DNA from: Symbiodinium natans
Taxonomy: Eukaryota > Sar > Dinophyceae > Suessiales > Symbiodiniaceae
NCBI GenBank assembly: GCA_905221605.1
Contig: CAJNDS010002368.1
Span: 455,001-519,000, forward strand
Direction: 5' to 3'
DNA: 64,000 nt
Made by a program: the position numbers and the translations under genes. Positions 34,292 to 45,089 of the stretch are shown here, piece by piece; positions within the stretch are counted from its first letter, which is position 1, and every line of letters starts with the position of its first letter. The notes beneath the pieces are model-generated. The model worked only from the letters and a program-made list of their open reading frames with translations. It searched no databases and was not told where the DNA came from.

Positions 34292-34468
34292 CTGCAGGTC
34301 AAGGCGCCATATACCCCTAAACCCTAAACCCTAAACCCTAAACCCTAGACCCTAAACCCTCTAGATCCCGAAGCTTTGCACAAGAACTGTGCGCAAAACA
34401 AAGTTGGTACGGAAACCATATTCTAACTCGGGCGCCCTTTTTGGCGCCGGCTGCTTCTAGAAAAGGAA

Positions 34469-34570
34469 CTTGGGATGTCCCCCCTTATACTTACAGTTGT
34501 TCATAGGGATTGTTGTACCCCCTACTATACTCCCTAATGAGGACTGTTAGTATAAGGGGCAACATCCCAA
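34469..34570. mobile_element. Family-3 element
   Basis: CTTGGGATGTCCCCCCTTATAC ... AGTATAAGGGGCAACATCCCAA, about 100 bp, with internal AGGGATTG repeats. Related: 16,458-16,557; 34,818-34,915 (damaged); 57,934-58,050. Those termini sit where a minus-strand GT (GGGAT|GTTCCC) and AG (ATCCCAAG|) would fall. Confidence 0.55.
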
Positions 34571-34899
34571 AAAGGAACCCAGAACCCAAAAAGCCAAAAA
34601 GGATGGAGTGGCACATTTGGGCTACCAAGAAGCCCAGGCTTCGGGCTTGCGGTTTAGGGTTTAGCGTTCAGGGTTCAGGGTTGAGGGTTTATTGTTTAGG
34701 GTCTAGGGTTTTCAAGGCCCTAGAACCCTAAACCCCTGGAAGTCAGGGATGTCATGAGCCGGCAGTCGCCCCCCAAAAAAACCGTGCGGAATCTCTAGAT
34801 AAGCCGAAACACCGAATCTTGGGACGCTCCCCCCTTATACTATCCTCAGTAGGGATGGTAAAAGGGGGGGGGGTACTGAATCCCTAATTTGGCTTCTTG

Positions 34900-35145
34900 G
34901 TATAAGGGGGGTCCTGGCTCGGCGGCAATCGACGGCTCGCCAATCTGCCACGGGTGGAGGCAGCTGCTGGAAGTCCCCTTCCGCCACCAAAATAGGCCAG
35001 CAATCGCAAGGCTTCCACACGTAGTGGATCTGCTCCCAATGCGATTTCTGGACCATGCCGAGCAGACCACCCACACGGCACAGTTGCTGGCTAGCTCCGC
35101 GATGGCGGTCGTCGCTAGCCAGGAGCTTGGCGACGGTGACGGACG
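34900..35145 (-). CDS. PIF1-like helicase fragment
   Basis: One minus-strand frame reads ...QQLCRVGGLLGMVQKSHWEQ, IHYVWKPCDCWP, ILVAEGDFQQLPPPVADW. PIF1-family helicases (5'-3' SF1B) carry a G-D-F-x-Q-L-P-P-V motif just after the Walker B region, preceded by a W/I-rich helix; GDFQQLPPP after WPILVAE fits well. The usual D-E pair of Walker B is not seen, so this is one exon or a decayed piece. It ends at a damaged family-3 element. Flanked by two TTTAGGG-type blocks. Confidence 0.45.
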
Positions 35146-35474
35146 TTTAGGGTTTCGGGTTCACGGTTTAGGGTTTACGGTTTCGGGATGTTTCGGGTTT
35201 TGGGGCTTGGGGCTTAGGGTTTGGGACTTGGGGTTTAGGGTTGCACGGACCTTGACTATAGACAGGGCTCTTTCTTACGATGTAGGGAAAGAGACCCTAC
35301 ACGCATGGTACCTAAACCCCCTAAACCGCAAAACCCTAAACCCTAAACGACTTAAGGTCTGTTCCAGAATGAGAAGGTGTCTTAATCCCCGTTCTCCTAG
35401 GAAGAAAAAAAGGATCCTTGTTGTTCAGATATAAGAAAGCCCATAACCCAAAAAGTAGAAGGGATCCCGAACAC

Positions 35475-35698
35475 TGATCGAGGTGTAGCTTCGGGACCAC
35501 GGGAGGGCTGGCGCTTCGGCGTCAGACTCCTTCTTAGGGCTTACGGCTTCCATGGGTTTAGGGTTTAGGGTAGAAGTCGAAGACTTCTAAGGGTTTAGGG
35601 TTTAGGGTTTAGGATTTAGGGTTTAGGGTTGAGGGTTTAGGGTTGAAGACCTCTCTGAAAACGCACAGTCTTGAAGGGTTCGGGGTTGCCGGGTGAGC
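35475..35698 (-). CDS. Two candidate micro-exons
   Basis: 35,651-35,698: entry CGCCAAG|, AHPATPNPSRLCVFRE, donor GAG|GTCTTC. 35,475-35,532: entry CCTAAG|, KESDAEAPALPWSRSYTSI, donor ATCA|GTGTTC. A TTTAGGG block lies between them. Confidence 0.3.
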
Positions 35699-35747
35699 CT
35701 TGGCGAGCCCGGTGAGCCCTCAACTCCAAGGGCAGTTATACCGTTTC

Positions 35748-35845
35748 TTAGTATGGGCCCTTAAAAGCATGCCCCATTAAGGGCCCACACATCAGAACCC
35801 TATAAAGGAGGTAAGGGACCATATTAAGGGCCCATGAAACTGCCC
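35748..35845. mobile_element. Family-6 element (GGGCCCAT termini)
   Basis: TATGGGCCCTTAA ... ATTAAGGGCCCATG with a CTATAAAGGAGGTAAGGGACCAT core. Related stretches: 4,518-4,636; 36,000-36,125; 52,075-52,195; half copy 29,443-29,497. Confidence 0.45.
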
Positions 35846-35880
35846 TCAGGTAAACTCCGGGCTTAGGGTGAATTCGATGT

Positions 35881-35948
35881 TTAGGGTCTGGGGATTTGGA
35901 CTCTGGGGCTGGCGTGAGCCTTGTCGCTCTCCGCGTCGGGGATGTCGT
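35881..35948 (-). CDS. Candidate exon DIPDAESDKAHASPRVQIPR
   Basis: Acceptor AATGCTGAG|, 20-21 codons to TAA in degenerate repeat. Another frame is also open (TTSPTRRATRLTPAPESKSP). Confidence 0.3.
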
Positions 35949-36228
35949 CTCAGCATTGTGGTATTGGTGGCGAGGGAGTCTTAGGGTAGTTGCATGGCGC
36001 CTTCCTACGGACCCTGAATTGGGGAACCCTGATATATACCCCTTATATACCCTGCACAACGCAAGGGCCCATACCTCAGGGCCCATTTAAAGAGGTAAGT
36101 GACAACATGGAGGGACCATGTAACTTCCCATAGACGGGGGGAAGGGGCGAAACCAGAGACCCTAAAACCAATGGAGCTGCTAGCTGCTAACTTGTATTTA
36201 GGGCTTTCCGGTTGCTAGGAAAACTTAC

Positions 36229-36399
36229 TGGGCATTCAGTGAAGCGTGCTGAAAGCATTGTTGCCGCGAGTTTTGGGTTCCAGGTAGGCACCCAACTTGT
36301 AAACCCTAACCCTAAACCCCAAGCCCTAAACCCTAAACGCTTCGCTCCGTGCTGCGCTAGACACTCGTCTCGCGATGTGGGGCCCGTTTGCTAGATGCC
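36229..36399 (-). CDS. Two candidate exons separated by a 36-nt telomere-like spacer
   Basis: 36,332-36,399: acceptor GGTACAG|, HLANGPHIARRVSSAARSEA plus FR, donor AGG|GTTTAGGG. 36,229-36,295: entered at TTTACAAG|, open in more than one frame (WVPTWNPKLAATMLSARFTE to a strong |GTAAGT donor, or LGAYLEPKTRGNNAFSTLH to TGA). The 36 nt between start GT, end AG and are pure repeat. The + strand is also open here (KLTGHSVKRAESIVAASF), so strand is less certain. Confidence 0.3.
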
Positions 36400-36789
36400 C
36401 TGTACCGGTTTAGGTTTAGGGTTTAGGGTTTAGGGTTTAGGGTTTAGGGTTTAGGCTGTGGTTCTATGCATGGAAAGAGGTGCACTACAGAAGGATATGA
36501 CTATTTGCTTAAGAACACCCGAAAAATGAAGATTATGATCCCTACATTGCCCTTAGAAGGAAGACTACTTGATCTTTTTTGGGGGGGTTCTTAAGCAATT
36601 TGTAGTTGCCTAAACCCTAAACCCTGAACACTAGACCCTAAACCCTAAGCCTAAACCCTAAACCCTGGTCACTCGACCCTAAACCCCAAACCCCAAACCC
36701 TAGACTCTAGACCCTAAGCCCTAAGCCCTAAGCCCTAAGCCCTACGCCCTAAACCCTAAACCCTAAAGCCTAAACCCTAAACCCTAAAC

Positions 36790-36869
36790 CCTAAATGCTC
36801 TGTTGGGTGTCCGGGCCGTCTCCCGGAGCGGACGTGGCCTCCAGGCTCGGGATGCGAATTGGGCTCGGC
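36790..36869 (-). CDS. Candidate exon AEPNSHPEPGGHVRSGRRPG...
   Basis: Acceptor CCTACACCGCAG|, 26 codons, donor AGG|GTTTAGGG formed by the telomere-like block. Confidence 0.4.
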
Positions 36870-37322
36870 CTGCGGTGTAGGTTTAGGGTTTAGGGTTTAG
36901 GGTTTAGGGTTTAGGGTTTAGGGTTTGGGGTTTGGGGTTTGGGGTTTCGGGTTTAGGGTTTAGGGTTTAGGGTTCCGGGTTTAGGGTTCCGGGTTTAGGC
37001 TTTAGGGGTTATATAAGGGCTTAGGGGGATGGGGGTTGAGGGTCTTCGGGTTTAGGATTTGAAGGTTTAGGGTTTAGGGTTTAGGGTCTTGGGGTTTAGG
37101 GTTTGAGGGTCCTGGGGTCTTGGGGTTGAGGGGTTGAGGGGTTTAGGGTTTGGGGGTCTTGGGTAGGGCGGCTTAGTTTGGGGTTTATTGGGTCTTGGGA
37201 TTTAGGGATTTAGGGATTTGGGGTTTAGGGGTCTTGGGTTAGGGGTTAGGCAGGACTTGGGGGCCAAAGGCTTTAGGGGAAGGCTTATCCGGGTTTGGCA
37301 GGCTTTTCTGATTCTTTTAACT

Positions 37323-37712
37323 TTAACAGCCTCGTTGTTGTGAGCCGGGTTGCTGTGCGATTGTTGCTATTGCTACTGCTATTATTGGTACTGCTAGCGC
37401 AATACTTGGTGTTGTTAGTGCTGATGCTGTAACTATTCGCACAGCAGTGTTATCATCACGGTTATCGCTGTTTATGCATCTACATGTGCCTTGATTGTTG
37501 TGGATGTTCACGCTATTGCTATTGCTGTCGCTGTTGCTGCCGCTGGTGCTGTCGCTATTGCTGCTGCTATTGCTATTGCCCTTACTCTCCCTGTTCCTCT
37601 TACTCTCACTATTTACTGTACTTCTAAACATCTTTGCTATTATGTTTGGCGTTTTTCGTTGCTAGTTGTTGAATTGCTGCTACTTATCATGCTCATTGTT
37701 GCTTTTTAGATG
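37323..37712. repeat. Triplet-biased tract (GCTATT, GCTGCT)
   Basis: Imperfect triplets TATTGC, GTTGCT and GCTGCT give long frames on both strands (Ala/Val/Ile on +, Ser/Asn on minus). No start context or domain; read as decayed microsatellite. Confidence 0.6.
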
Positions 37713-37798
37713 TCAACACCGGCACCTAGACCCTGAACCTTCAAGGGTCGTAGGGGCGGTTTCCCCTGTGATGTTCCAAGTTGGCTTGTCCTAAACTA

Positions 37799-37925
37799 CT
37801 ATTTGCTTAAGAACCCCAAAAAAAGGAACAAAAAGAAGGAACAAAAGAACTGTTCTTCCCTGTAATAAGGGCAAAATAGAGATGTGTATCTTATACTTTT
37901 TAGCGCTCTTAAGCAAACAGTAGTA
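37799..37925. mobile_element. Family-2 element, well-preserved termini
   Basis: ACTATTTGCTTAAGAACCCC / CTCTTAAGCAAACAGTAGT, 127 bp. MITE-like; no coding capacity. Confidence 0.55.
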
Positions 37926-37964
37926 CACCCTAAGCGCTCATGGATGGAGTTCATGCGTGCTCAC

Positions 37965-38011
37965 AGCATGCGCCGGCAGTTTGCCTCACCCGGCTGCCAA
38001 AATCCGTTGAG
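37965..38011 (-). CDS. Candidate micro-exon LNGFWQPGEANCRRM
   Basis: Entry CCCGAAG|, 15 codons, donor CATGCT|GTGAGC. A family-2 element lies in the following intron. Confidence 0.3.
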
Positions 38012-39009
38012 CTTCGGGTTTTGTGTTTAGGGTTTAAGGTTTAGGGTCCCAAAACCAGTACAAGAGGCTTACGGATCTATCCACACACCCTAAAACCCTA
38101 AAGCATCCACACACCCCAAAACCCTAAAACCCTAAAACCCTAAACCTTGAACCCTAAACCCCAAGCCCTGCACCCAAAAAGAACCCAAGCAAGTACTAGG
38201 CTTCAAACACCCTAACAAACAAAATCGTAGATATACACCATTCCACCCCGCAATACCCTCCTAAACCCTAAACCCCAATCCCTAAACCCTCAACCCTACA
38301 TGCCCTACGCCCCAGCCTCTGTGCCGTAACAGCTGCCCCGCAACCTCCAGGGATTGCGAGGTTGTAGAGGTTGAAGGGTTAGGGTTTAGGGTTGAGGGTT
38401 TAGGGTTTGGGGTTTAGGGTTTAGGGTTTTGGGTTGGGGGTTGGGGGTTTCGGGTTTAGGGATGGGGGTTTCGGGATTAGGAGTTTGGGCTTAGGGCCGT
38501 AGACTTAGAGTTCTGGGAGCTTGTGGTGGAAAGCTCGAGGGCCTCAGACTCTCAGACCTCCTAAATCCGAATCCCAAAGCCCTAAAGGCTTGAAGGGGTG
38601 AAAATGGTCTATGTGTGTGTGTGTGTGTAACGTCTATCTTTGAACCCCGTAAGGCCTGCGGGCATGTGTGTGTGTGGGGGGCAAGTCAGTGAACATGTAG
38701 CACATCACCATGCAGTGCTTTGCATGATGCCGCGAGGCGAAAAGCAAAAGCCACACAGGGTGACTCCGCGTACGGCGTACAAGCAGCTTACATGACATGT
38801 TTGTAGGCCAGGCTGCCCAATAGCCTGGGATGAAACAGGGTGCGCCCCTTTTCTTTCCCTAAAGGGGTTTACAAGGGAACTTAACCCCCCTCCCCCCCAA
38901 AAAAAAAAAAATATATATATATATATATATAATGAAAAAAAGGAGTAAGGGAACGACTGGGCATCCCAGTAGGGCCACTGCAACGAGCTTACAAGGAAGA
39001 TGGCATGCA

Positions 39010-39158
39010 AACCCTAAACGGAAGATACCCTAAACCCTAAACCCTAGACCCTAGACCCTAAACCCTAAACCCTAAAACCTAAACCCGAAAACCTAAACCC
39101 TAAACCCTAAACCCTAACCCTAAACCCTAAACCCTAAACCCTAAACCCTAAACCCTAC
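39010..39158. repeat. CCCTAAA array between 16-bp direct repeats
   Basis: Mostly perfect CCCTAAA with some CCCTAGA. ACAAGGAAGATGGCAT occurs at 38,991-39,006 and 39,162-39,177. Confidence 0.9.
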
Positions 39159-39159
39159 A

Positions 39160-39229
39160 TCACAAGGAAGATGGCATCAGCGCCTTCTCTTTGACGGAGC
39201 GCAGGGATCCACCTCGGCTTGAGGGCGCA
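39160..39229 (-). CDS. Candidate exon APSSRGGSLRSVKEKALMPS...
   Basis: Entry CTGGCCAG|, 22 codons, TGA at the edge of the C block. Its 3' end (16 bp) is repeated at 38,991 on the other side of the telomere-like array. Confidence 0.3.
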
Positions 39230-40801
39230 CTGGCCAGGGCATGAGGGGAGTTTAGGGTTTAGGGCTAGGGTTTAGGGTTTAGGGTTTAGGGTTTAGGGTT
39301 TAGGGTTTAGGGTTTAGGGTTTAGGGTTTAGGGCTAGGGTTTAGGGTTTAGGGTTCTGGGTTTAGGGTTTTCATGGGCATGAAGGAGAGGGGAAATTCGC
39401 AGCCTGCAACCTCTGTTTAGGGTTTAGGGTTTAGGGCTAGGGTTTAGGGTTAAGGGTTCCCAATTGTTTAGGGTTTAGGGGTTAGAGGCTAGATTGGGTG
39501 TTGTTGGGTAGCTTGTAGCAGACTTGTGTCGGGATTGTACGGGGATGGTATGAGCAATTCATCATGTGGGCTCTTGTAAAAGACCACCTATTTCTGTACT
39601 TTCCCCTGGAGCTGCAGGTATAGCGCAGAACCGGCAGAACCCTAAACCCTAAACCCTCAAGCGATCTAGGTACCTTACACAAGAGCCGCCGCTTGTGCCG
39701 CTTGCGCTGAAACCCTGCGAAAAAGCTTCAACCCCAGAAGCGGCTCAAGCCTTCAATGCCCTCAACCCCAAACCCCACGGGAACGCAAACCCTAAACCCT
39801 AAACCCTAAACCCTAAACCCTAAACCCTAAACCCTAAACCCTAAACCCTAGTTGCAGGCTGCGATCTATACCTAGATCCCAACCCTCGGCAACCGAGCGT
39901 ACTGATAAAGCGACTTCGGCCTCTGAAGGAACATTCCGCAGAGAGTAAAAAGAAATCTAAACCCTGTTTTTCCGAACTGTCAAAAACCCCAAACTTTGCC
40001 CTAAACCCTAGAAAAAACACCCAGCACCAGCACGGTAAACCCTACTTCAAGACTTAGGTAGTCCTGAAACCTTCAAGGACCCCAAATTTTAGGGCCCCCG
40101 GGCGAATCATCCATGGACGCCGGCACAAACCTGGCGCGCTCCGAAGAATGAACGACGCCGGCGTCTAAAGGGCACTGTTGGCTTGACCTTTGACAACAAC
40201 TCAATCCTTTGTGAGACCCTGCTTTGACCCTAAACCCTAAACCCTAAACCCCAAACCCCAAACCCAAAACCCCAAACCCTGAATGCCTTTTGTGAGATTT
40301 CTCAGGACCTGGTTGTCTTGCAAAGCTTCGACGAGTTGAGTCGAGTTAGCCTGGCATTCAGCGCCAGTACACCTCCACAGGCCAAAGCCCGACACCTAAT
40401 CCCAAAACTCCAAAAACACCTCCAAACCCTAAACCCTGAAACCCCAAACACTAAGCCCGAAATCACCAAACCTCCAACCCCACTCCCTAACCACAAACCC
40501 CCCAACACCCTAAACCCCCAAACCCCCTAAAGCCCCCGAACCCAGCACCTAGTCCCAAAACCCCCAAACCCCCTAAACTCCCTAAACCCCCGCAACCCTA
40601 AACCCGCAACCCGAACGCACAACACCTAGTCCCAAAACCCTAAACCCGAAACCCTAACTACCGAAACCCTAAACCCGAAACCCTAAATAACGAAACCCTA
40701 AACCCGAAACCCTAAACCCCTACCCCTGACCCTGAACCCTAAACCCTAAACCCTAAACCCTAAACCCTAAACCTCAAAACACAACACCTAGTCCCAAAGA
40801 C

Positions 40802-40837
40802 CCTCGGCGCCGCCTCTTGGCAGGGGCACCTCAGACA
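40802..40837 (-). CDS. Candidate micro-exon SEVPLPRGGAE
   Basis: Strong acceptor CCCTGCCTGCAG|; 11 codons; donor GAGG|GTCTTT. Flanked by C and G telomere-like blocks. Confidence 0.35.
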
Positions 40838-40847
40838 CTGCAGGCAG

Positions 40848-41007
40848 GGTTTAGGGTTTAGGGTTTAGGGTTTAGGGTTTAGGGTTTAGGGTTTAGGGCT
40901 TAGGGCTTAGGGCTTAGGGCTTAGGGCTTAGGGTTTAGGGTTTAGGGTTTAGGGTTTAGGGTTTAGGGCTTAGGGTTTAGGGTTTAGGGTTTAGGGTTTA
41001 GGGTTTT
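40848..41007. repeat. TTTAGGG array with GGGCTTA sub-block
   Basis: About 23 units. Confidence 0.9.
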
Positions 41008-41750
41008 TTTCTGAACTTGACTTTTTTTTTAATCGGGGCTCGCGAAGCGGGACGGTACCATCGGAGGTGAGACTACACAGCTGCCCACATCAACGAGGTC
41101 CACAAAGACGAAGTAAGGGTTAGGGTTTAGGGTTTATAGGGTTTAGGGCTTAGGGTTTAGGGTCTAGGGAATAGAGCTACATCTAGTAAGGACGCCCCTC
41201 TTCGGGTTTTGGGATCAAGGTTGTGCTTTGCAACAAGGAATCCCGGTGATCCCCTCGGCAGACTGCACCCTAAACCATAAACCCTAAACCCGATAAACCT
41301 ATAAACCCTATAAACCCAATAAACCCAATAAACCCAATATGCCCTATAAACCCTATAAACCCTATCAACCCCTAAAACCCTATAAACCCCTAAAACCATA
41401 AAACCCCAAAACCCCAAAACCCTAAAACCCTCCCAACCCCATCCCGGAGAGGTCCTAAGTTCAAACCCCACAGGGTCACGCTCAAGGCTCCTCGAACCGG
41501 AGTTAGGGTTTAGGGTTTAGGGTATAGGGCATGGGGTATAAAGGGTTTAATTTAGGGCTTAGGGTTTAGGGTTGAAGTTCAGTCTTGAACTTCACAAAGC
41601 CCCTTACACCCTAAACTCCGGCCCAGCTCTGAAGTCAACCCTAAACCTAAACCCTAAACGCCCTAAACCTAAACCCTAAACCCTAAACCCTAAACCCTCG
41701 CCCTAACCCCTAAACCCTAAACCCTAAACCCTAAACCCTAAACCCTAAAC

Positions 41751-41824
41751 CCCATCTGAAAACGACGAAGGCCGCATCCCAACTTCACCCTTCGCAGCGC
41801 CAAGTGCCCCGCTGTGGCCAGAAG
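41751..41824 (-). CDS. Candidate exon SGHSGALGAAKGEVGMRPSS...
   Basis: Pyrimidine-rich acceptor ending GCGCCAG|, 24 codons, donor GATGGG|GTTTAGGG. The frame is open further upstream, so the start is uncertain. Confidence 0.35.
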
Positions 41825-41879
41825 CTGGCGCAGCCAAACCCGCGTCCCCAAGAGGAGCCAAGAGGAACAGGCGGTTTAG

Positions 41880-43680
41880 GGTTTGGGGTTTAGGGTTTAG
41901 GGTTTTAGGGTCTAGGGGTTAGGGTTTTAGGGTTTTAGGGTTTTAGGGGGTTTAGGGTTTAGGGTCTAGGGTTTATGGTTTAGGGTTTCGGGTGCTAGGG
42001 GTTGTAGGCCTTAGGGCTTTAGGGGTCTTAGGGTTCAGAGTCCGCAAGGATCGCTAAAGTTAGCCTAAAGCCTTTGAACAAAACAAAAAGCATATCAAAC
42101 ATATCCTCAGGGCTTACCCCAATTCAGGGTGGGCCCTGAACCCGAAATCCTCTGCCCACTGCCCCCCCCCCCCCCCCCCCCTCGCCCGCACCCGAAACCC
42201 CTAATCCTCCAGACGCTAAACTCCGAAACCCCAAACACCCTGAGCAAGCTCCCTGAACCCTAACCCTAACCCTAAACCCTAAACCCTAACCCCTAAACCC
42301 TAAACCCTAAACCCTAACCCTAAACCCTAAACCCAACCCTGAACCCTAAAACTGCTTCCTATACTCTGGGGGGGGGGGGGGGGGAGAAGGAGAACATCCC
42401 GAGTTGAGGGAGCAGGGCGGCCCCATTCCTTCGCATCCGGAGGGATTTGGGGCTTGGGTTGAGGTTTTAGGGTTGAGGTTTTAGGGTTTAGGGTTTAGGG
42501 TTTAGGGTTTAGGGTTTGTTGGAAGACGTAAACCTTCCATGAAAGAGCATCTTGTCGTTATTGCATGTACGGTTCACGGTGTGTGGGTGGTTATTCTTAT
42601 TGTTGTAGTTCCAGGCTCTAAGGTTCAACCTGAGCCCGAACCCCACAATCCCAATCACCCTCCCCAGGATTGGCAAACTCGTGTCTTTCTACCAAACCCT
42701 AAACCCTAAAGTCCTGAACCCAAAACCCTAAACCCAAACAGGATGGGATTCGAGGCGGCAAATATCTTGCATGTGGGACTATGGACCGAACTCTTGCAAT
42801 TGTGGCTTCTGGTGTTTGGTTTTGGGTTTAGGGTTTAGGGTTTAGGGTTTAGGGTTTAGGGAACCACAAAAATGCTCGGGCACGTGGTGCCTAAAACCGA
42901 AGCCCTAAACACCTTAAACCAGCAACCCTTAGGGATACTTGGAGGTTCATTGGCAATTACAACCCCTAACATAAGTCTACGTATAACTTACTTAGAGGAC
43001 TTAGGCGGGGTTATAACAGTTGTACCTGGGGTTATTTGGGAACCCTAAACCCTAAACCCTAAACCCTAAACCCAAACCCAAAACTCTAAACCCCAAACCC
43101 TAAACCCCAAACACTAAACCCCAAACCCTACACCCCAGTTAGGGTAAGGGGGATGAGAGAGGTTCGGAGCCCAAGTAGCCCTAAACCCCAAACCCCAAAC
43201 CCCAAACCCTAAACCCCAAAACCCCAAAACCGTAAACCCTAATCCTAAACCCTAAACTGAACCCTGAACCCTAAACCCTAAACCCTAAACCCTAAACCCT
43301 AAACCCTAAACCCTAAACCCTAAACCCTAAACCCTAAACCCTAAACCCTAAACCCTAAACCCTAAACCCCCTGCGGGGCAGGACCTCGAAGAGCTCTGCA
43401 GCTGGCTGGGGCCTTTGCGGCAAGCGTCGGGCTGAAGGCTGTCGGATGCAGGGTTTTGGGGGGCTTTGGCGTGCGCCCCAAAAACAAAAAACCCAAAACC
43501 CAAAACCCAAAACCCAAAACCCAAAACCCAAAACCCAAAACCCAAAACCCAAAACCCTAAACCCCTAAACCCCTAAACCCTGAACCCTAAAAAGTTTGAG
43601 AACTGACCATGGGAAGGTTCAGGGTTTAGGGTGTCGAGATTAAGGGGAAGGGTTGAGCTGCATGACTCCAAGTGTTTCAA
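41880..43680. other. Mostly repeat, no clear exon
   Basis: Degenerate TTTTAGGG and CCCTAAA blocks, C and G homopolymers, a family-1 remnant. A few 60-80 bp islands (42,540-42,680; 42,740-42,820) are open in some frame, but none has good splice sites that I could see. Confidence 0.5.
43255..43371. repeat. Perfect CCCTAAA array
   Basis: About 15 units. A different array, (CCCAAAA)n, lies nearby at 43,487-43,556. Confidence 0.9.
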
Positions 43681-43684
43681 CCTG

Positions 43685-43786
43685 CTAGCCCAGTACCCAT
43701 ATTATAATAAGGGTACCCTTTTTGGGGTTGCTTACTTTATAAGGGAACCTTGAACCAAAAGGGGGAAACGTGTACCACTGGGCTAC
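43685..43786 (-). mobile_element. Family-4 inverted-repeat element exactly coincident with a GT-AG intron
   Basis: 102 bp. On the minus strand it begins GTAGCCCAGTGGTAC and ends GTACTGGGCTAG; these termini are inverted repeats and are also the splice sites. Frame is kept across it. Related copies: 25,160-25,236 (termini intact), and diverged ones near 15,250-15,325, 38,816-38,980 and 49,156-49,230. Confidence 0.55.
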
Positions 43787-43841
43787 CAAGTCAAGGCCAC
43801 AAGAAGCAACTCGGGCTGAGCTTTTGCCATCCGCTGAGGAA
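43787..43841 (-). CDS. Candidate exon upstream of a family-4 intron
   Basis: Acceptor TTTTGTTCAG|, reads PQRMAKAQPELLLVALT, donor ACTTG|GTAGCCCAG. Removing 43,685-43,786 continues the frame as CRLKHLESCSSTLPLNLD. Confidence 0.45.
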
Positions 43842-44099
43842 CTGAACAAAACTTGAGAAATCATCCAAAACCCTGCAGCCGCAAACCGCAAACCCAAACC
43901 CTGAACCCAAAACCCCAAAAGAGCGGTAGTAATTCCAAAAGAAGGGTACCCTAACATATTTCCCCACAAAAATGCTATAGTCCTTGGTATGGAAACCCTC
44001 GAAAACGGGCTCTCCAGTTCTCGGACATCCAGGTATTGCAGCCCTAGACTCTGGACCCTAAAGCTTGAACCCTAAACTCCCAGAACCCTAAACCCTGAG

Positions 44100-45025
44100 C
44101 CGACTCTAAACCCTTCAACCCTTAAACCCTTAAACCCTCCAACCCTTCAACCCTTAAACCCTTAAACCCTCCAACCCTGCAACTCTTAAGCCCTTACACC
44201 CTTAAACCGTTAAACCCTTAAACCCTTAAACCCTTAAACCCTTAAACCCTCCAACCCTTCAACCCTTCAACCCTTAAACCCTTAAACCCTCCAACCCTGC
44301 AACTCTGTAGCCCTTACACCCTTACACCGTTAAACCCTTAAACCCTTAAACCCTTAAACCCGTAAACCCTTAAACCCTCCAACCCTTCAACCCTTCAACC
44401 CTTAAACCCTCCAACCCTGCAACTCTTAAGCCCTTACACCCTTACACCGTTAAACCCTTAAACCCTTACACCCTTAAACCCTCCAACCCTTCAACCCTTA
44501 AACCCTTAAACCCTCCAACCCTGCAACTCTTAAGCCCTTACACCCTTAAACCGTTAAACCCTTAAACCCTTAAACCCTTAAACCCTTAAACCCTCCAACC
44601 CTTCAACCCTTCAACCCTTAAACCCTTAAACCCTCCAACCCTGCAACTCTGTAGCCCTTACACCCTTAAACGTTAAACCATAAACCTTACACCTTAACCC
44701 CTCCAACCCTTCAAACCCTTAACCCTCAACCCTTAACCCTTAAACCCTCAAAACCCTCCAACCCTGCAACTCTTAAGCCCTTACAACCCTTAAACCGTTA
44801 AACCCTTAAACCCTTGCACCCTTAAACCCTTAAAAACCCTTAACCCTTAACCCCTTAAACCCTTAAACCCTTAAACCCTTAAACCCTTAAACCCTTAAAC
44901 CCTTAAACACCCTTAAAAACCCTTAAATAACACCAACCCTTAAACCCTTAAAAAACCCTTAAACCCAAACCCTCCCAAAACCCTTAACCCCAAACCCTTA
45001 TCCCAAAACCCTTAAACCCGAAACC
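44100..45025. repeat. CCCTTAAA satellite with a 120-bp higher-order unit
   Basis: CCCTTAAA and CCCTTCAA monomers. The marker CCAACCCTGCAACTCT recurs at 44,171, 44,291, 44,411, 44,515, 44,635 and 44,758, giving spacings of 120, 120, 104, 120 and 123 bp. Confidence 0.9.
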
Positions 45026-45033
45026 CTAAACCC

Positions 45034-45089
45034 CTAATCCTCCAAGGGGGGCAGCCTCGGGGCCTCCCTGTGCTCCATGGCGGAGGCCT
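45034..45089 (-). CDS. Candidate terminal exon ASAMEHREAPRLPPLED-stop
   Basis: Acceptor TTCCAGCAG|, 17 codons, TAG. Lies between the 44-kb satellite and a TTTAGGG block. Confidence 0.35.

Noticed and set aside
34889-35434. 181-aa + strand frame
   Set aside because: Its second half is telomere-repeat peptide (GFRVHGLGFTVSG) and its first half is the antisense of the PIF1-like minus frame, which has a recognisable motif.
37323-37709. 102-aa Ser/Asn and 72-aa Ala/Val frames
   Set aside because: Triplet-biased microsatellite; no conserved start, domain or splice pattern.
44100-45025. CRISPR-like array
   Set aside because: The regular marker spacing is a higher-order satellite of one monomer type. 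There are no unique spacers and no cas genes.
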